DNA of 17,221 nt from Tannerella sp. (GCA_031275525.1 JAISOP010000106.1:1-17221); one strand, 5' to 3'. Positions 1 through 7,690 are shown, numbered from the stretch's first letter. Notes: a model not told the origin generated them from the sequence alone. Numbers and translations are program-made.

Positions 1-1520
1 TCTGTGACTGTGTCAATCGAATCGCCGTCGAGATAAACGTGGTACCCGGTGACTGCGACGTTGTCAGTCGAAGCTGTCCACGTGAGGGCGATCGCTGTTT
101 CCGTCGGCGTGGCGGTCAGTCCGGAGGGGAGGGACGGCGCGGCGGCGTCTACTTCGAAGGCGTGGATGTTGCTGACTTTCCAGTCGGCGGCGTCGCTGAG
201 GGTGGAGGTATAGACGAAGGCGAAACGGACGGGAAGCAGGGTGTCAACTACCACTTCGCCCGATTCGACCCATTCGCCGCCGTCGGTCGCCCATTGTGCC
301 AGGCCGGAAATATCCGTCCAGGTAGCGGTGGCGGGGGTACCGACACCGGCATAGTCGGTGGAGTATTTCAGAGTAAGGGCATTGCCGTCGAACAGCCGGG
401 CGGACGCGAAACGGAATACCAGCGCATTGCCTTCGCTTGCGGTGAACGCCGGGGAAATCAGCCAGTCTTCGTTGACGAAAAAGTTTTCTTCTGCGTCTGC
501 GCCGGTCATTTGGGCAAAGGTTTGTTCTTCTGCTTCGGAAGCGTTCCAGGTTTGATCGCCGGAGGCAGAATAAAAATACCAGTCGCCCAGGCTGCCTGGA
601 AACGTTTCTTCAAAGGGCAGTGCGGCGGATTGGGGGCCGGCAACCGTAATCAGGGTATCGACAATGAGGCTTTGCAGGTCGCCGCAGATACCGATGGCTT
701 TTACGGTGGCGGTACCCGTAAGCTCGAATGGCGCCTCGTAGAGGGTGGATTCTGTGGTGGGGGCGGCGCCGTCGGTGGTGTAATAGATATTTGCTTCGCC
801 GGTATCGGTAGTGTATATGTCTATGCCAACGGTAACTGGCGCCCAGTACAGGTCTTCTGTTTTTTTAGTTCCGCTTATTGTAAATTCCGGGACGCCTGCA
901 ACGAGAGGGGCATAGTCGGTTATGCAGATATTCCAGATAATAATGTCATTTCCATAATTGTTACCGTTTGTCTTTCTCGTAACATTATCAATATGCAGTT
1001 GAAAACTGCCCGTAACGTTAATGTCTTCGAAGCTGTATTCGTATCGTGTGCCGGAAGTTGTCACCGGTATAACTGCTGTCGTATCCCACAAAAGAGTTTC
1101 GTCATCATCGCCTCGCGTGATGTAGAAACGCACATTGCGTGTTGTATTACTGCCGCGGCAGGCATAATCAAAAGCGATGGACTTGCAGCCGCCGGAGAGA
1201 AGCGGCGAAGTAATTACTCCTTCCCTGGATGGATCTGTATGTCCATTCAAGCCAACGCCCTTTTCCGTTGTCTCTAATGCCTTATAGTTATTGGCAACGC
1301 TACTTCCTGCCGCACCGCCGCCTTTCACGAGGCAAGCATTGCTACAAACCCACTTCGCATCGGTGATATGTGTTCCCAGAGATGCACTAAAAACAGTGGA
1401 TGTGGGGTCGTCTAATGTAGTGAAATCATCGCTCTTGTCGCATTGCGCGCTTACATTCACATAGGAGAGCGCGAAAGCCGCCCATAGAAAAATTGTTTTA
1501 ATAAGTTTTATTTTCTTCAT
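1..1520 (-). CDS. Secreted adhesin-like multidomain protein, N-terminal 506 residues (partial)
   Basis: The frame is open from an ATG at 1520 to the left edge, so the C-terminus lies outside the window. Residues 1-26 form a signal peptide ending VNVSAQ. Residues ~28-205 look like a beta-sandwich with a carbohydrate-binding or adhesin flavour. Residues ~235-290 resemble the chitobiase/hexosaminidase C-terminal repeat (motif IYYTTDGAAPTTES). Residues ~301-455 resemble a choice-of-anchor J / cleaved-adhesin domain (LPFEETFPGSLGDWYF, then NEDWLISPAF). From ~461 a fibronectin type III domain begins (LPSGLTATPTETAIALTW, then VTGYHVYLDG). Proteins of this build in Bacteroidales are secreted and often end in a T9SS sorting domain, which would lie off the window. 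It is co-oriented with the B12-related genes but separated from them by repeats, so membership in that system is only inference. No substrate can be named. Confidence 0.85.
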   Translation of the reverse strand, partial: MKKIKLIKTIFLWAAFALSYVNVSAQCDKSDDFTTLDDPTSTVFSASLGTHITDAKWVCSNACLVKGGGAAGSSVANNYKALETTEKGVGLNGHTDPSREGVITSPLLSGGCKSIAFDYACRGSNTTRNVRFYITRGDDDETLLWDTTAVIPVTTSGTRYEYSFEDINVTGSFQLHIDNVTRKTNGNNYGNDIIIWNICITDYAPLVAGVPEFTISGTKKTEDLYWAPVTVGIDIYTTDTGEANIYYTTDGAAPTTESTLYEAPFELTGTATVKAIGICGDLQSLIVDTLITVAGPQSAALPFEETFPGSLGDWYFYSASGDQTWNASEAEEQTFAQMTGADAEENFFVNEDWLISPAFTASEGNALVFRFASARLFDGNALTLKYSTDYAGVGTPATATWTDISGLAQWATDGGEWVESGEVVVDTLLPVRFAFVYTSTLSDAADWKVSNIHAFEVDAAAPSLPSGLTATPTETAIALTWTASTDNVAVTGYHVYLDGDSIDTVT

Positions 1521-1536
1521 TTGATTGTTTTTTAAG

Positions 1537-1607
1537 CTCTGTGTAACTCGGCGTCTCCTCTGTGAAATTAAATTACACAGAGAAGTCACAGAGTTACACA
1601 GAGAAGT
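1537..1607. repeat. Short inverted and direct repeats (CTCTGTGTAACTC type)
   Basis: CTCTGTGTAACTC at 1537-1549 is the exact reverse complement of GAGTTACACAGAG at 1591-1603. TTACACAGAGAAGT occurs directly repeated at 1573-1586 and 1594-1607 with a 21-bp period. It lies just upstream of the start codon at 1520, so it is in the 5' leader of that gene. Its function is unknown. Confidence 0.7.
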
Positions 1608-1621
1608 TAAATACTATTGTT

Positions 1622-1730
1622 ATGTTAACTTTCTTTTGTCATTGCGGGCTTGACCCGCAATCCCCGTCTGTTAGTGCATTAACCAGGGGATTGCGGCTCG
1701 GAGGCCGCAATGACAGGGTTAACTTAACAC
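1622..1730 (-). repeat. Palindromic ~109-bp intergenic element, copy A
   Basis: This is a double-hairpin element bounded by GTTAAC-containing ends. One half pairs ATTGCGGG with CCCGCAAT and the other pairs ATTGCGGC with GCCGCAAT. The outer GTCATTGCGG and CCGCAATGAC also pair across the element. It is inverted relative to copies at 9789-9897 and 14739-14840, which it resembles closely along its length. It begins exactly at the TAG stop of the DUF4465 gene and could act as that gene's transcription terminator. Confidence 0.85.
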
Positions 1731-2899
1731 TATTTTACTTTTTTAAATGGGATATGCCTGTGTCCGTGATGCAGGCGGTATTCGCCTTCGGGCAGTTTCG
1801 AGAGATTGGGTTTCTCGCCTGCCTTTACGGTTGTTTTCAACACTTCCTTGCCTTGGTGGTCATAAACAGACACATCGCCGCCGGTATGGGACGCTATCGG
1901 GAAACAGTCCTTCACTTCCAATGCCCGTTTTGTAGCCGGTTTCGCTGTGCTTGCTTTCGTTTCCGGCGCACCGGACAAAGCGGTTCCCCCCTGTTTGATT
2001 ACTTTCAATTTGTCCAGACAGAAATAGACGGCGGTATTCGGCCCCCATGTGGGGTCGGCGTCGGTGCTTTCCATGGTGAAATAAAGCCATCTAATATCTT
2101 CTCCCAATCCGGTTAAATCGACCCATTGCCAGCAGGTCGATTGTACCGGGCCACGGGCGGTACCCTGCGCTAAAACATGTTCTACTGTTTCCACTTCCGC
2201 CGAGTCTTTGTCTAATGCGTGAATAACCAATTTGAAATAATCCGAGTCCTTATTTAGCGGTCTGGCAAATCCATCGCCGTAGATATTGCCGTAATAGGGC
2301 CAGGGGTGATTGCAAATCAATACCCCCAGCGGTGCAAAAAGAGAATAATCGGCCAGATGTACCGTCAAGTCGTGCATGGGCGCAGGCGGTGGAGTACCCG
2401 GCGAGTGTATTTGGTCGTAATACTCCGGCTCCATGAAATACCCCCAATAGGCAATCAGGTAGGGGTCGCCCTTTACGGTACGGCAACAACAGGTCGTGTC
2501 TGCCGCGCCGCCGGCCATACAGCCCCACTGGTGATTTACCCAATCTGCACTTCCGCTAGAATCGACCGGCAAACCATAATTGCGGTTATCGCCGTTGGTA
2601 CCGATGGTAAAACCATCCCAATAGCTTCCGCTCCAGGAAGAACCGGGGCCGGCGGGCAAGTGGGAGAAGACAAATTGATCGATCGTGATAGATGTACAGT
2701 TGTCGTTGTAGGTCTCTTTCCAATACCCTCCCGGAAGGGTGTCTGTCCAGCCCGGAAAGTCCTTTATGTTCAGCGTCAGCGGCGTATCGCCGGCGCTTCG
2801 GGGTTCCTGTGCGCCGCCTTTCGACGTGCACCCACTCATGGCAAGGTTTATCAATGCGTAAACCAGCGCCATGCAAAAAATCAAACCTTTTGTTTTCAT
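1730..2899 (-). CDS. DUF4465 family surface protein with lipobox and T9SS-like tail
   Basis: The protein has 389 residues. The N-terminus is a hydrophobic signal with a probable lipobox (AMSGC, cysteine 24). Residues ~45-302 match DUF4465, a beta-sandwich family of Bacteroidetes: GSYWDGFTIG, a W-rich middle, DSDYFKLVIHALD, CWQWVDLTGLG and WGPNTAVYFCLDKL are the usual landmarks. A linker rich in Ala, Thr and Lys follows. Residues ~340-389 (DVSVYDHQGKEVLKTTVKAG, NLSKLPEGEYRL) look like a T9SS type A sorting domain. DUF4465 genes commonly accompany btuB and DUF5074 genes in Bacteroidales, which supports a surface role in cobamide capture, but the ligand is inferred. Having both a lipobox and a T9SS-like tail is unusual. 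The cysteine may simply lie at the end of an ordinary signal peptide. Confidence 0.88.
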   Translation of the reverse strand: MKTKGLIFCMALVYALINLAMSGCTSKGGAQEPRSAGDTPLTLNIKDFPGWTDTLPGGYWKETYNDNCTSITIDQFVFSHLPAGPGSSWSGSYWDGFTIGTNGDNRNYGLPVDSSGSADWVNHQWGCMAGGAADTTCCCRTVKGDPYLIAYWGYFMEPEYYDQIHSPGTPPPAPMHDLTVHLADYSLFAPLGVLICNHPWPYYGNIYGDGFARPLNKDSDYFKLVIHALDKDSAEVETVEHVLAQGTARGPVQSTCWQWVDLTGLGEDIRWLYFTMESTDADPTWGPNTAVYFCLDKLKVIKQGGTALSGAPETKASTAKPATKRALEVKDCFPIASHTGGDVSVYDHQGKEVLKTTVKAGEKPNLSKLPEGEYRLHHGHRHIPFKKVK

Positions 2900-2959
2900 C
2901 TTTGAAATTGTTTAGAAATTAATAAAATAATAAAATAATATGGAACGTCTCCCTGTTCC

Positions 2960-3086
2960 GGGGCTGTCTCGGAAGTCCTTTGGAGCGTATTTGTCATTGC
3001 GGACTTGACCCGCAACCCCAAACCCGTGTCCTTTTTTCGGGGGATCCCGCGTCAGGCGCGGGATGACAGACTTTTGAGACAGTCTC
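2960..3086. mobile_element. MITE-like element, copy 1, with inverted ends
   Basis: The ends GGGGCTGTCTCGGAAGTC (2960-2977) and GACTTTTGAGACAGTCTC (3069-3086) are imperfect inverted repeats. Inside are a TCATTGCGGACTTGACCCGC module shared with the ~109-bp elements and a second hairpin (GGGATCCCGCGTCAGGCGCG area). A shorter relative lies at 16586-16665. There is no coding capacity. Ends of this type resemble IS termini in Bacteroidetes, so a non-autonomous element is likely, but no transposase is present to confirm it. Confidence 0.6.
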
Positions 3087-3114
3087 GTAGAGACGGTGCA
3101 TGCACCGTCTCTAC
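3087..3114. repeat. Perfect 28-bp palindrome
   Basis: GTAGAGACGGTGCA at 3087-3100 is followed immediately by its exact reverse complement at 3101-3114, with no spacer. It abuts the MITE-like element on the left and the large inverted repeat on the right. It could be a cruciform-forming repeat or a protein-binding site. Confidence 0.85.
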
Positions 3115-3293
3115 TAAGAACCAAGAGTTACGCGAAGCGCAATTGTTGCTCCGAACAAATCGCCTTTGTTGCCGGGAACAAATCGCCTTTGTTGCCGGGA
3201 ACAAATCACCTTTGTTGCCGAGGACAAATCACTAAGGACTGAAAACTTCGCGATGCAATGATTGCCGCGCTTCGCGTAACTCTTAGTTCTTAG
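3114..3293. repeat. Long inverted repeat enclosing a 23-bp mini-hairpin array (array 1)
   Basis: Arms at 3114-3140 and 3267-3293 match at 26 of 27 positions and share the core AAGAGTTACGCGAAGCGC. Between them, units of 23 bp start at 3148, 3171 and 3194, with a partial unit at 3217. Each unit holds a small palindrome: AACAAA, a five-base loop (TCGCC, TCGCC, TCACC), then TTTGTT. The first unit begins GCTCCGAA and the next two begin GCCGGGAA. The right arm contains the stop codon of the gene at 3283, so the repeat has replaced or formed that gene's 3' end. Together with the MITE-like element and the palindrome it fills the gene-free stretch 2900-3282. The AT-rich part at 2900-2950 is the leader of the DUF4465 gene, where I see no clear promoter. 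Confidence 0.85.
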
Positions 3294-6243
3294 TTATTTT
3301 CATGTTTGCCGTTGGGGTTTTCAGCAGGTATATGCCGCTGGGCAGGTTGCTGATGTCAACGGGATTGGGGCCTGTTTTTCCGTCGAAGGCTTTCACCGGT
3401 TGTCCGGTGATATTGAAGAGGACGACGGGCTGCGCCTCGTCCAGCAGGACGGTGATGTTTCCGCTCGACGGAGAGGGATAGACAATCAGCCGTCTGGCGG
3501 CGGGAGGGAGGGCGATGCCTGTTTCGCCGTTTCCTGCGGTGACGGTAATCACGGCGTCGACGTATTTGCTTTCCGGCTGTTCCGGGTCATCGGGCGACGT
3601 TTCGACTGTTGCACCGCGCACCGTCACCGTTGCCTGTCCTTTCTGTCCGGGGGCGAAGGCGAGGCGAAGAAGATCGTTTTCCGCATCTACCGTTGCCGTC
3701 ACCAGCGCCGGATTGGAGTTGGCGTGCAGCGTTTTGACGTTCGTTGCGGGGACGTTTGCCTCGAAGAACTCAAAAGTTTCGCTCAGGGAGAGTTCCAGGT
3801 TTCCGGCATCGGCCGCTACGGTCGGGTCGATCAGCGGGGTGGAGATGCGCGGGGCATAGATGCGCGGACGGATGGTGAGGGTGAACGGGCTGACGGTGGC
3901 GCATCCGTAGTGGTCGATGGCTTCGATTTCGATCGTTACGGTGGAGTCCTGCGCGACATGTCCGTCGAAGTAAGGCGTGTAGCGGAGGTTTTCGCCGCTC
4001 CGTTCCCAGGTCAGGAAGGGTGCGCCGGATTTGGGATATATCCGGAAGTCGTTTTCCTGGTCGTCGAAAGCGTTTGCCTTGCTGACAGTCACCGTTGCGC
4101 CCGGTTTCCGTTCCACGACGAATGCGGAGCTGATCGGGGTTTTGAGCGCCGGGCGGTCGTTTTCGGTGAGGGCGGGCAGGAATCGCAGGATGCGGGGGTT
4201 GCTTCCCAGTCCGTCGAAACTGCTTTCTTTGTCGTAGTTGGCGGAGAATATCGTGCCGACGCTGCTGGCATTGCCGATGTGGGCGACGTAGTATTTTCCT
4301 TCCAGGGGGTCGCAGGCGGCTCCGGCGGCCATCCGTTCGCGGTCGTTCATGGTGGTTGCGTCTTTCGGCGTCAGCGTGAGCGTGTTGAACTCGGTGAATC
4401 CGCGCTTGTTTTTCAGGAGCAGGAGGTTGCCGGCCATGGGTTCGATGAGGGCGGAGGTGTTGAAAGCCTGGTATTCTACGTTTGGCGTTCCGGTGACGGT
4501 TCGCGTTTCGTCTGCCAGGCGGAAGGTGATGACTGCTGCCGGCGCGGCGTCGCTTTGAGGACGGACGGCAAAAAGGGTATCGCCTTTTCCGATCAGGTCG
4601 GTCACGTTCAGTCCGTCGCTGCCCCAGTCGATGGTTTTTTCGATGGAAACGGCGTTCAGTCCGGCGTTCACAACGGCCAGCGAGGAATGGTCTGCGCTGT
4701 TGATCAGGGCATAGATTGTGTCTCCGAAGGCGGTCATGGCGGCGAGTTGACCTGGCAGTCTGAGCGTGTCCGCGGGCGACAGATCGGACTTGTGATAGAC
4801 GGCGAGCCAGTTTGTGCCGTCCTGTTTACTTGAAACGAAGAGGCGGTTTCCGGCGATCTGCATTTTCTTGGGTTCGCCGCCGATCGGTATCCGGTTTTCG
4901 ATTTCGCCGGTAGAAGCGTTGCAGCGGTAGAGGCCGGTGCCGGTGGCGACAAAGAGATAGGCCCCGTCCAGCCGCATGTCTTCGACTGTTTCGGAGGAAA
5001 GGGCGAGGAGGGTTCCGGTTTCGCCGGATAGAGGCATCCAGGACTTGACGGTTTGGTTTCCGTCCGGATCGGTGTGTGTGAAGAGGAGTTGTTTTTCTGT
5101 CCGGCGGACGGCGGAGGAATAGCTGAACACGATGTCGCGCTCGTGGTCTTTCCCGAAAACGGTCAGGTTGAAACGGACGGTATCGGCGGCGCTTTCTCCT
5201 TCTTCAAAGCGGTAGAGGAAGGTGTTTTTTTCGATGCGCGGGCTGGAAGCGCCGGTTGTCGAAGCGACTGAGTTCAGGATGATTTCGGCGCCGGTTCCTG
5301 TGGTGAACAGCTCGGAAGGCTTGTAACTTCCCTGCGGGGCGGCGATCGGAATCCGGATGGATTCGTGAACGGGATTTACGTCCGGGACAGGTTTTACGAC
5401 GATCCACATGGAATCAACCAAATCCGGTCGGCTCGTGGCGGCGGCATATACCATAGTTTCTCCCGGGGCAAGGCCGGTGAAGAGTCCGTTGTCGATCGTT
5501 CCGACTTCCGGGCGGGAGGAGGTCCAGCGGAGTGGCTCGTAGACGAACCGGTGGGCGCGGCTGCCGTTCAGGGTGGCTGTGCGGCTGTCGCCACATTCGC
5601 CGATGATATATATCTTTTCATTGACATGGAGGCTCGTACTGTCGGACGAGAGCGTGGAGTTTCCTTCCAGTTCGAGGATCACGCTTTCCAGTTCCACGAC
5701 GGCCACGGGAACAGAATCGGTTTGCACGTCGCTCTTTTGGGAGAAATAGAGCCAGACCTCCCCCGGCTCGTGAGCGGAGAGATTTCCGTCGTTATCGACG
5801 GTCGCTACCGCGGGGTTTGACGTCCACCAGCGCGGCGTTCCTTCCGCTTGGGGGCGTCCGTTTTTGAAGAGCAGCCCGTCGTAGTGGCAGGTATGGCCTT
5901 TGAGGACATGGAGCTGGGTGAGGCCGATGTAGTGCCGGTAATAGTCTTCCGGCACATAAGCGGGGTCGGGGGTGGTGATGGCGACTTTGAGGACTTCGGT
6001 ACTCCATTCGCCGAGCCAGCCGATGTTGGCGAAACCGGCGTTGTAGATGCGGACGAAGTGAACAGTATCCAGTTCGACCGGCTGACCGTCGCGGTCGACA
6101 GCCCAACTAAGGTCGAACCCGTCTGTTCCGGCGGTATAGGGATTGCGGGGCGCGGTGAGCGGGGAGTTGTTCCCTTTGCTGTCGCAATAGCCGAAGGCGG
6201 GAGCGCGGTGCGGATTGAGGTAGCTGGGGGCGGACATGTTCAC
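3283..6243 (-). CDS. T9SS-sorted Ig-like/propeller surface protein, downstream part of a gene cut by TGA
   Basis: There are 986 residues from a possible GTG at 6243, but the frame is continuous with the gene at 6262-6867 apart from one TGA. Residues ~1-90 finish the companion-lipoprotein domain (FDLSWAVDRDGQPVEL, HFVRIYNAG, GWLGEWSTEV), matching the end of the protein at 9897-11132. Two bacterial Ig-like (BIG2-type) domains follow at ~105-185 and ~187-285 (WWTSNPAVATVDNDG; LRWTSSRPEVGTIDNG, LAPGETMVYAAA). Residues ~395-690 look like a beta-propeller of the YncE/DUF5074 kind (LDGAYLFVATGTGLYRCNAS, IPIGGEPKKMQIAGNRLFV). Further beta-domains occupy ~700-905. Residues ~918-986 form a T9SS type A sorting domain (LIVYPSPSSGNITV, NLPSGIYLLKT). 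There is no signal peptide of its own, so unless the TGA is read through this part should stay in the cytoplasm or not be made. Confidence 0.8.
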   Translation of the reverse strand: MNMSAPSYLNPHRAPAFGYCDSKGNNSPLTAPRNPYTAGTDGFDLSWAVDRDGQPVELDTVHFVRIYNAGFANIGWLGEWSTEVLKVAITTPDPAYVPEDYYRHYIGLTQLHVLKGHTCHYDGLLFKNGRPQAEGTPRWWTSNPAVATVDNDGNLSAHEPGEVWLYFSQKSDVQTDSVPVAVVELESVILELEGNSTLSSDSTSLHVNEKIYIIGECGDSRTATLNGSRAHRFVYEPLRWTSSRPEVGTIDNGLFTGLAPGETMVYAAATSRPDLVDSMWIVVKPVPDVNPVHESIRIPIAAPQGSYKPSELFTTGTGAEIILNSVASTTGASSPRIEKNTFLYRFEEGESAADTVRFNLTVFGKDHERDIVFSYSSAVRRTEKQLLFTHTDPDGNQTVKSWMPLSGETGTLLALSSETVEDMRLDGAYLFVATGTGLYRCNASTGEIENRIPIGGEPKKMQIAGNRLFVSSKQDGTNWLAVYHKSDLSPADTLRLPGQLAAMTAFGDTIYALINSADHSSLAVVNAGLNAVSIEKTIDWGSDGLNVTDLIGKGDTLFAVRPQSDAAPAAVITFRLADETRTVTGTPNVEYQAFNTSALIEPMAGNLLLLKNKRGFTEFNTLTLTPKDATTMNDRERMAAGAACDPLEGKYYVAHIGNASSVGTIFSANYDKESSFDGLGSNPRILRFLPALTENDRPALKTPISSAFVVERKPGATVTVSKANAFDDQENDFRIYPKSGAPFLTWERSGENLRYTPYFDGHVAQDSTVTIEIEAIDHYGCATVSPFTLTIRPRIYAPRISTPLIDPTVAADAGNLELSLSETFEFFEANVPATNVKTLHANSNPALVTATVDAENDLLRLAFAPGQKGQATVTVRGATVETSPDDPEQPESKYVDAVITVTAGNGETGIALPPAARRLIVYPSPSSGNITVLLDEAQPVVLFNITGQPVKAFDGKTGPNPVDISNLPSGIYLLKTPTANMKITKN

Positions 6244-6261
6244 CGTACCCCGTATTTTGTT

Positions 6262-6867
6262 TCAGGTAAAGGAAACGGAATCCCGGATGGGATGCGCTTC
6301 GAAATCGAAGGGGTTTGGGTAATAGGGGTGCAGGTGAAAGCGGTTGACGACCATCGCGCCATACGTGCCGTTGTCGGCTGCCCAGGGAACGGCGTACCCT
6401 GCGCTGTAATGGGGATTGTAGTAGGTGACGGTCACGTTTCGTTGCGTGGTAGATAGATAGTAGTCCGATCCGGCCAGTTCATACCATTCTCCGTCGTTGG
6501 GGAGGCCGTCGCCGTTGAGGTCTTTCATGACCTGGACGGCTCCCGGTTCGCACCACTGTCCGTAGGCGTTTCCGGCGAAAGAGTTTCCTTCGACGGAGAA
6601 ATCTACGCCGAAGGGGTTTTGCGGGTCGTTGACGATGGGCTGGTCGAATCCGAGGACGATGTATCCGCCGAAGCTGCCGAGGCTCACCATGCTGGATGTG
6701 TTTCCGATGACGTTGCTGCCGGAAGCGCTTTGCGCAATCGCTTCGTTGGTAAACTGTCCGGGAGCAGGCAGGAAGTCAAAGACTTTCGTTGCGTACTGCG
6801 CCTGCACAGGAAGAGAGAAACAGACGGCGAGGCCTGCGCAAATCCCTGTGATTGTTGCTTTTTTCAT
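6262..6867 (-). CDS. N-terminal part of the interrupted T9SS surface protein (companion-type domain)
   Basis: There are 201 residues from an ATG at 6867, with a signal peptide ending LPVQAQ (~24). The domain parallels residues ~120-315 of the lipoprotein at 9897-11132: FLPAPGQF, SLGSFGGYIVLGFDQPIVN, DFSVEGNSF, EPGAVQVMKDLNGDGLPNDG, EWYELAGSDYY and VTYYNPHY. DLNGDGLPNDGEW resembles a calcium-binding loop. The frame stops at TGA (6262-6264) just after DSVSFT. The homologue reads LTFSGTRLA there, so the stop sits where glycine is expected. GGA to TGA is one substitution, and the frame continues unchanged into the 986-residue part. The intact protein would have 1194 residues. I read it as a recent nonsense mutation or a sequencing error. 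Without the tail this fragment would be exported but not surface-sorted. Confidence 0.8.
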   Translation of the reverse strand: MKKATITGICAGLAVCFSLPVQAQYATKVFDFLPAPGQFTNEAIAQSASGSNVIGNTSSMVSLGSFGGYIVLGFDQPIVNDPQNPFGVDFSVEGNSFAGNAYGQWCEPGAVQVMKDLNGDGLPNDGEWYELAGSDYYLSTTQRNVTVTYYNPHYSAGYAVPWAADNGTYGAMVVNRFHLHPYYPNPFDFEAHPIRDSVSFT

Positions 6868-6930
6868 TGCTTTCTTGTTTTAAATGTTTGTTATTCATTT
6901 ATGAATGATGTGCTGTTCGCTAAATGTATG

Positions 6931-6938
6931 TATCTTTG
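6931..6938 (+). promoter_or_regulatory. Probable Bacteroidales -7 box for the toxin-antitoxin module
   Basis: TATCTTTG matches the TAnnTTTG consensus and lies 23 bases upstream of the ATG at 6962. No convincing TTTG lies at the usual ~20-base spacing upstream, so the -33 element is weak. The box sits between the in-frame ATG at 6905 and the one at 6962, which supports the later start. Confidence 0.5.
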
Positions 6939-6961
6939 TGTCATCACTAAATTATTTTATT

Positions 6962-7294
6962 ATGACACAGTTAATATTGAAAACCGATCTGGACGAAGAC
7001 AGGCTGAATGCTCTGCTGCATTTCCTGAAATCGTGGGGCGTTGAAGCGGAAGTGAAATCGTCTGCGCTTTCTCAAAACGAAGAGGATAAGGAATTTCCGC
7101 TTACGGTCGGCCTGTGGGCAGACCGGGATATAGATGCCCGTCAACTTCGCCGAGAAGCTTGTGGCTTATCGAAACGGCGTACTTACTCGCATGGGAGCGC
7201 CCGGTTTTCTTTCGGCATGTGGGAAGATTACGACATTGACGATAAAACCCTTCGGGAAAAAGCATGGGGAACTTATAAACATTCAGGAAAATGA
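6962..7294 (+). CDS. Antitoxin partner of the PIN toxin (VapB-like, with duplicated motif)
   Basis: The protein has 110 residues. I chose the ATG at 6962 (MTQLILKTDLDEDR) over the in-frame one at 6905, because the latter precedes the likely promoter and would add an implausible leader. The N-terminal ~32 residues form a short helix-strand region. Two copies of a W-x-D-x-D-I-D-x3-L-R-x2-A-x-G motif follow, at residues 50-68 (LWADRDIDARQLRREACG) and 85-103 (MWEDYDIDDKTLREKAWG). Motifs of this kind are found at the C-terminus of antitoxins that plug the active site of PIN toxins, usually once. The stop overlaps the toxin start as ATGA, so the pair is translationally coupled. The role is to bind and neutralise the toxin, and autoregulation is likely. 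The motif duplication is the odd point. Confidence 0.75.
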   Translation: MTQLILKTDLDEDRLNALLHFLKSWGVEAEVKSSALSQNEEDKEFPLTVGLWADRDIDARQLRREACGLSKRRTYSHGSARFSFGMWEDYDIDDKTLREKAWGTYKHSGK

Positions 7295-7665
7295 TACTCT
7301 GCGACACCAATATTCTTATCGAATCTTACAGAAATAACAGGCAAATTATTGAATTTCTTGATGCTATTCATTTCGAGAATGTTGCTATTTCAGATGTTAC
7401 CCGTGCCGAACTGTTAGTTGGAGCGCGAAACAAGCATGAATTGCAAACCTATATTAAAGAATTGCGTCAACTGACTCAATACTCAATCTGTTCAGCGATT
7501 TCAACTTTCTCCATAGAACTGTTGGAAGCCTATTATTTATCTCATGGGTTGGATTTTCACGATGCTCTCATCGCCGCCACCGCCATTCATCACGATATTG
7601 AGCTATATACCCTCAATGTCAAAGACTTCATCTTTATTCCCGGAATACGGCTTTATCATCCGTAG
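7291..7665 (+). CDS. vapC: PIN-domain ribonuclease toxin (VapC type)
   Basis: This 124-residue protein covers one complete PIN domain. Acidic catalytic residues are visible: D5 in CDTNILIES, E40 in VTRAELLVGA, D91 in FHDALIAATA, and D112 in the TLNVKDF motif. VapC toxins are Mg-dependent RNases that cut tRNA or rRNA and arrest growth when the antitoxin is lost. The start overlaps the antitoxin stop by four bases. The pair is the only plus-strand gene pair in the window and splits the minus-strand B12-related cluster, which suggests later insertion. The RNA target cannot be told from the sequence. Confidence 0.88.
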   Translation: MILCDTNILIESYRNNRQIIEFLDAIHFENVAISDVTRAELLVGARNKHELQTYIKELRQLTQYSICSAISTFSIELLEAYYLSHGLDFHDALIAATAIHHDIELYTLNVKDFIFIPGIRLYHP

Positions 7666-7690
7666 CTGCTCCCTGACCTCTCCCCCCTGC

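Noticed and set aside
39..1277. 412-residue plus-strand open frame
   Set aside because: It is antisense to the secreted protein on the minus strand, which has a signal peptide and recognisable domains. The plus-strand translation is low-complexity Gly/Val-rich with no domain.
3400..4833. 477-residue plus-strand open frame
   Set aside because: It is antisense to the T9SS-tailed protein. The composition (Gly, Arg, Val) is typical of the complement of a GC-rich gene, and there is no promoter or family signal.
6262..6264. TGA recoded as glycine or selenocysteine
   Set aside because: TGA ends other genes here normally, including the antitoxin with its ATGA overlap. I saw no selenocysteine-type hairpin, and the paralogue has glycine, not cysteine. 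A nonsense change is simpler.
6905..6961. Upstream start for the antitoxin at 6905
   Set aside because: It would place the start before the TATCTTTG promoter box and add a Cys-rich leader. The ATG at 6962 gives a normal N-terminus.
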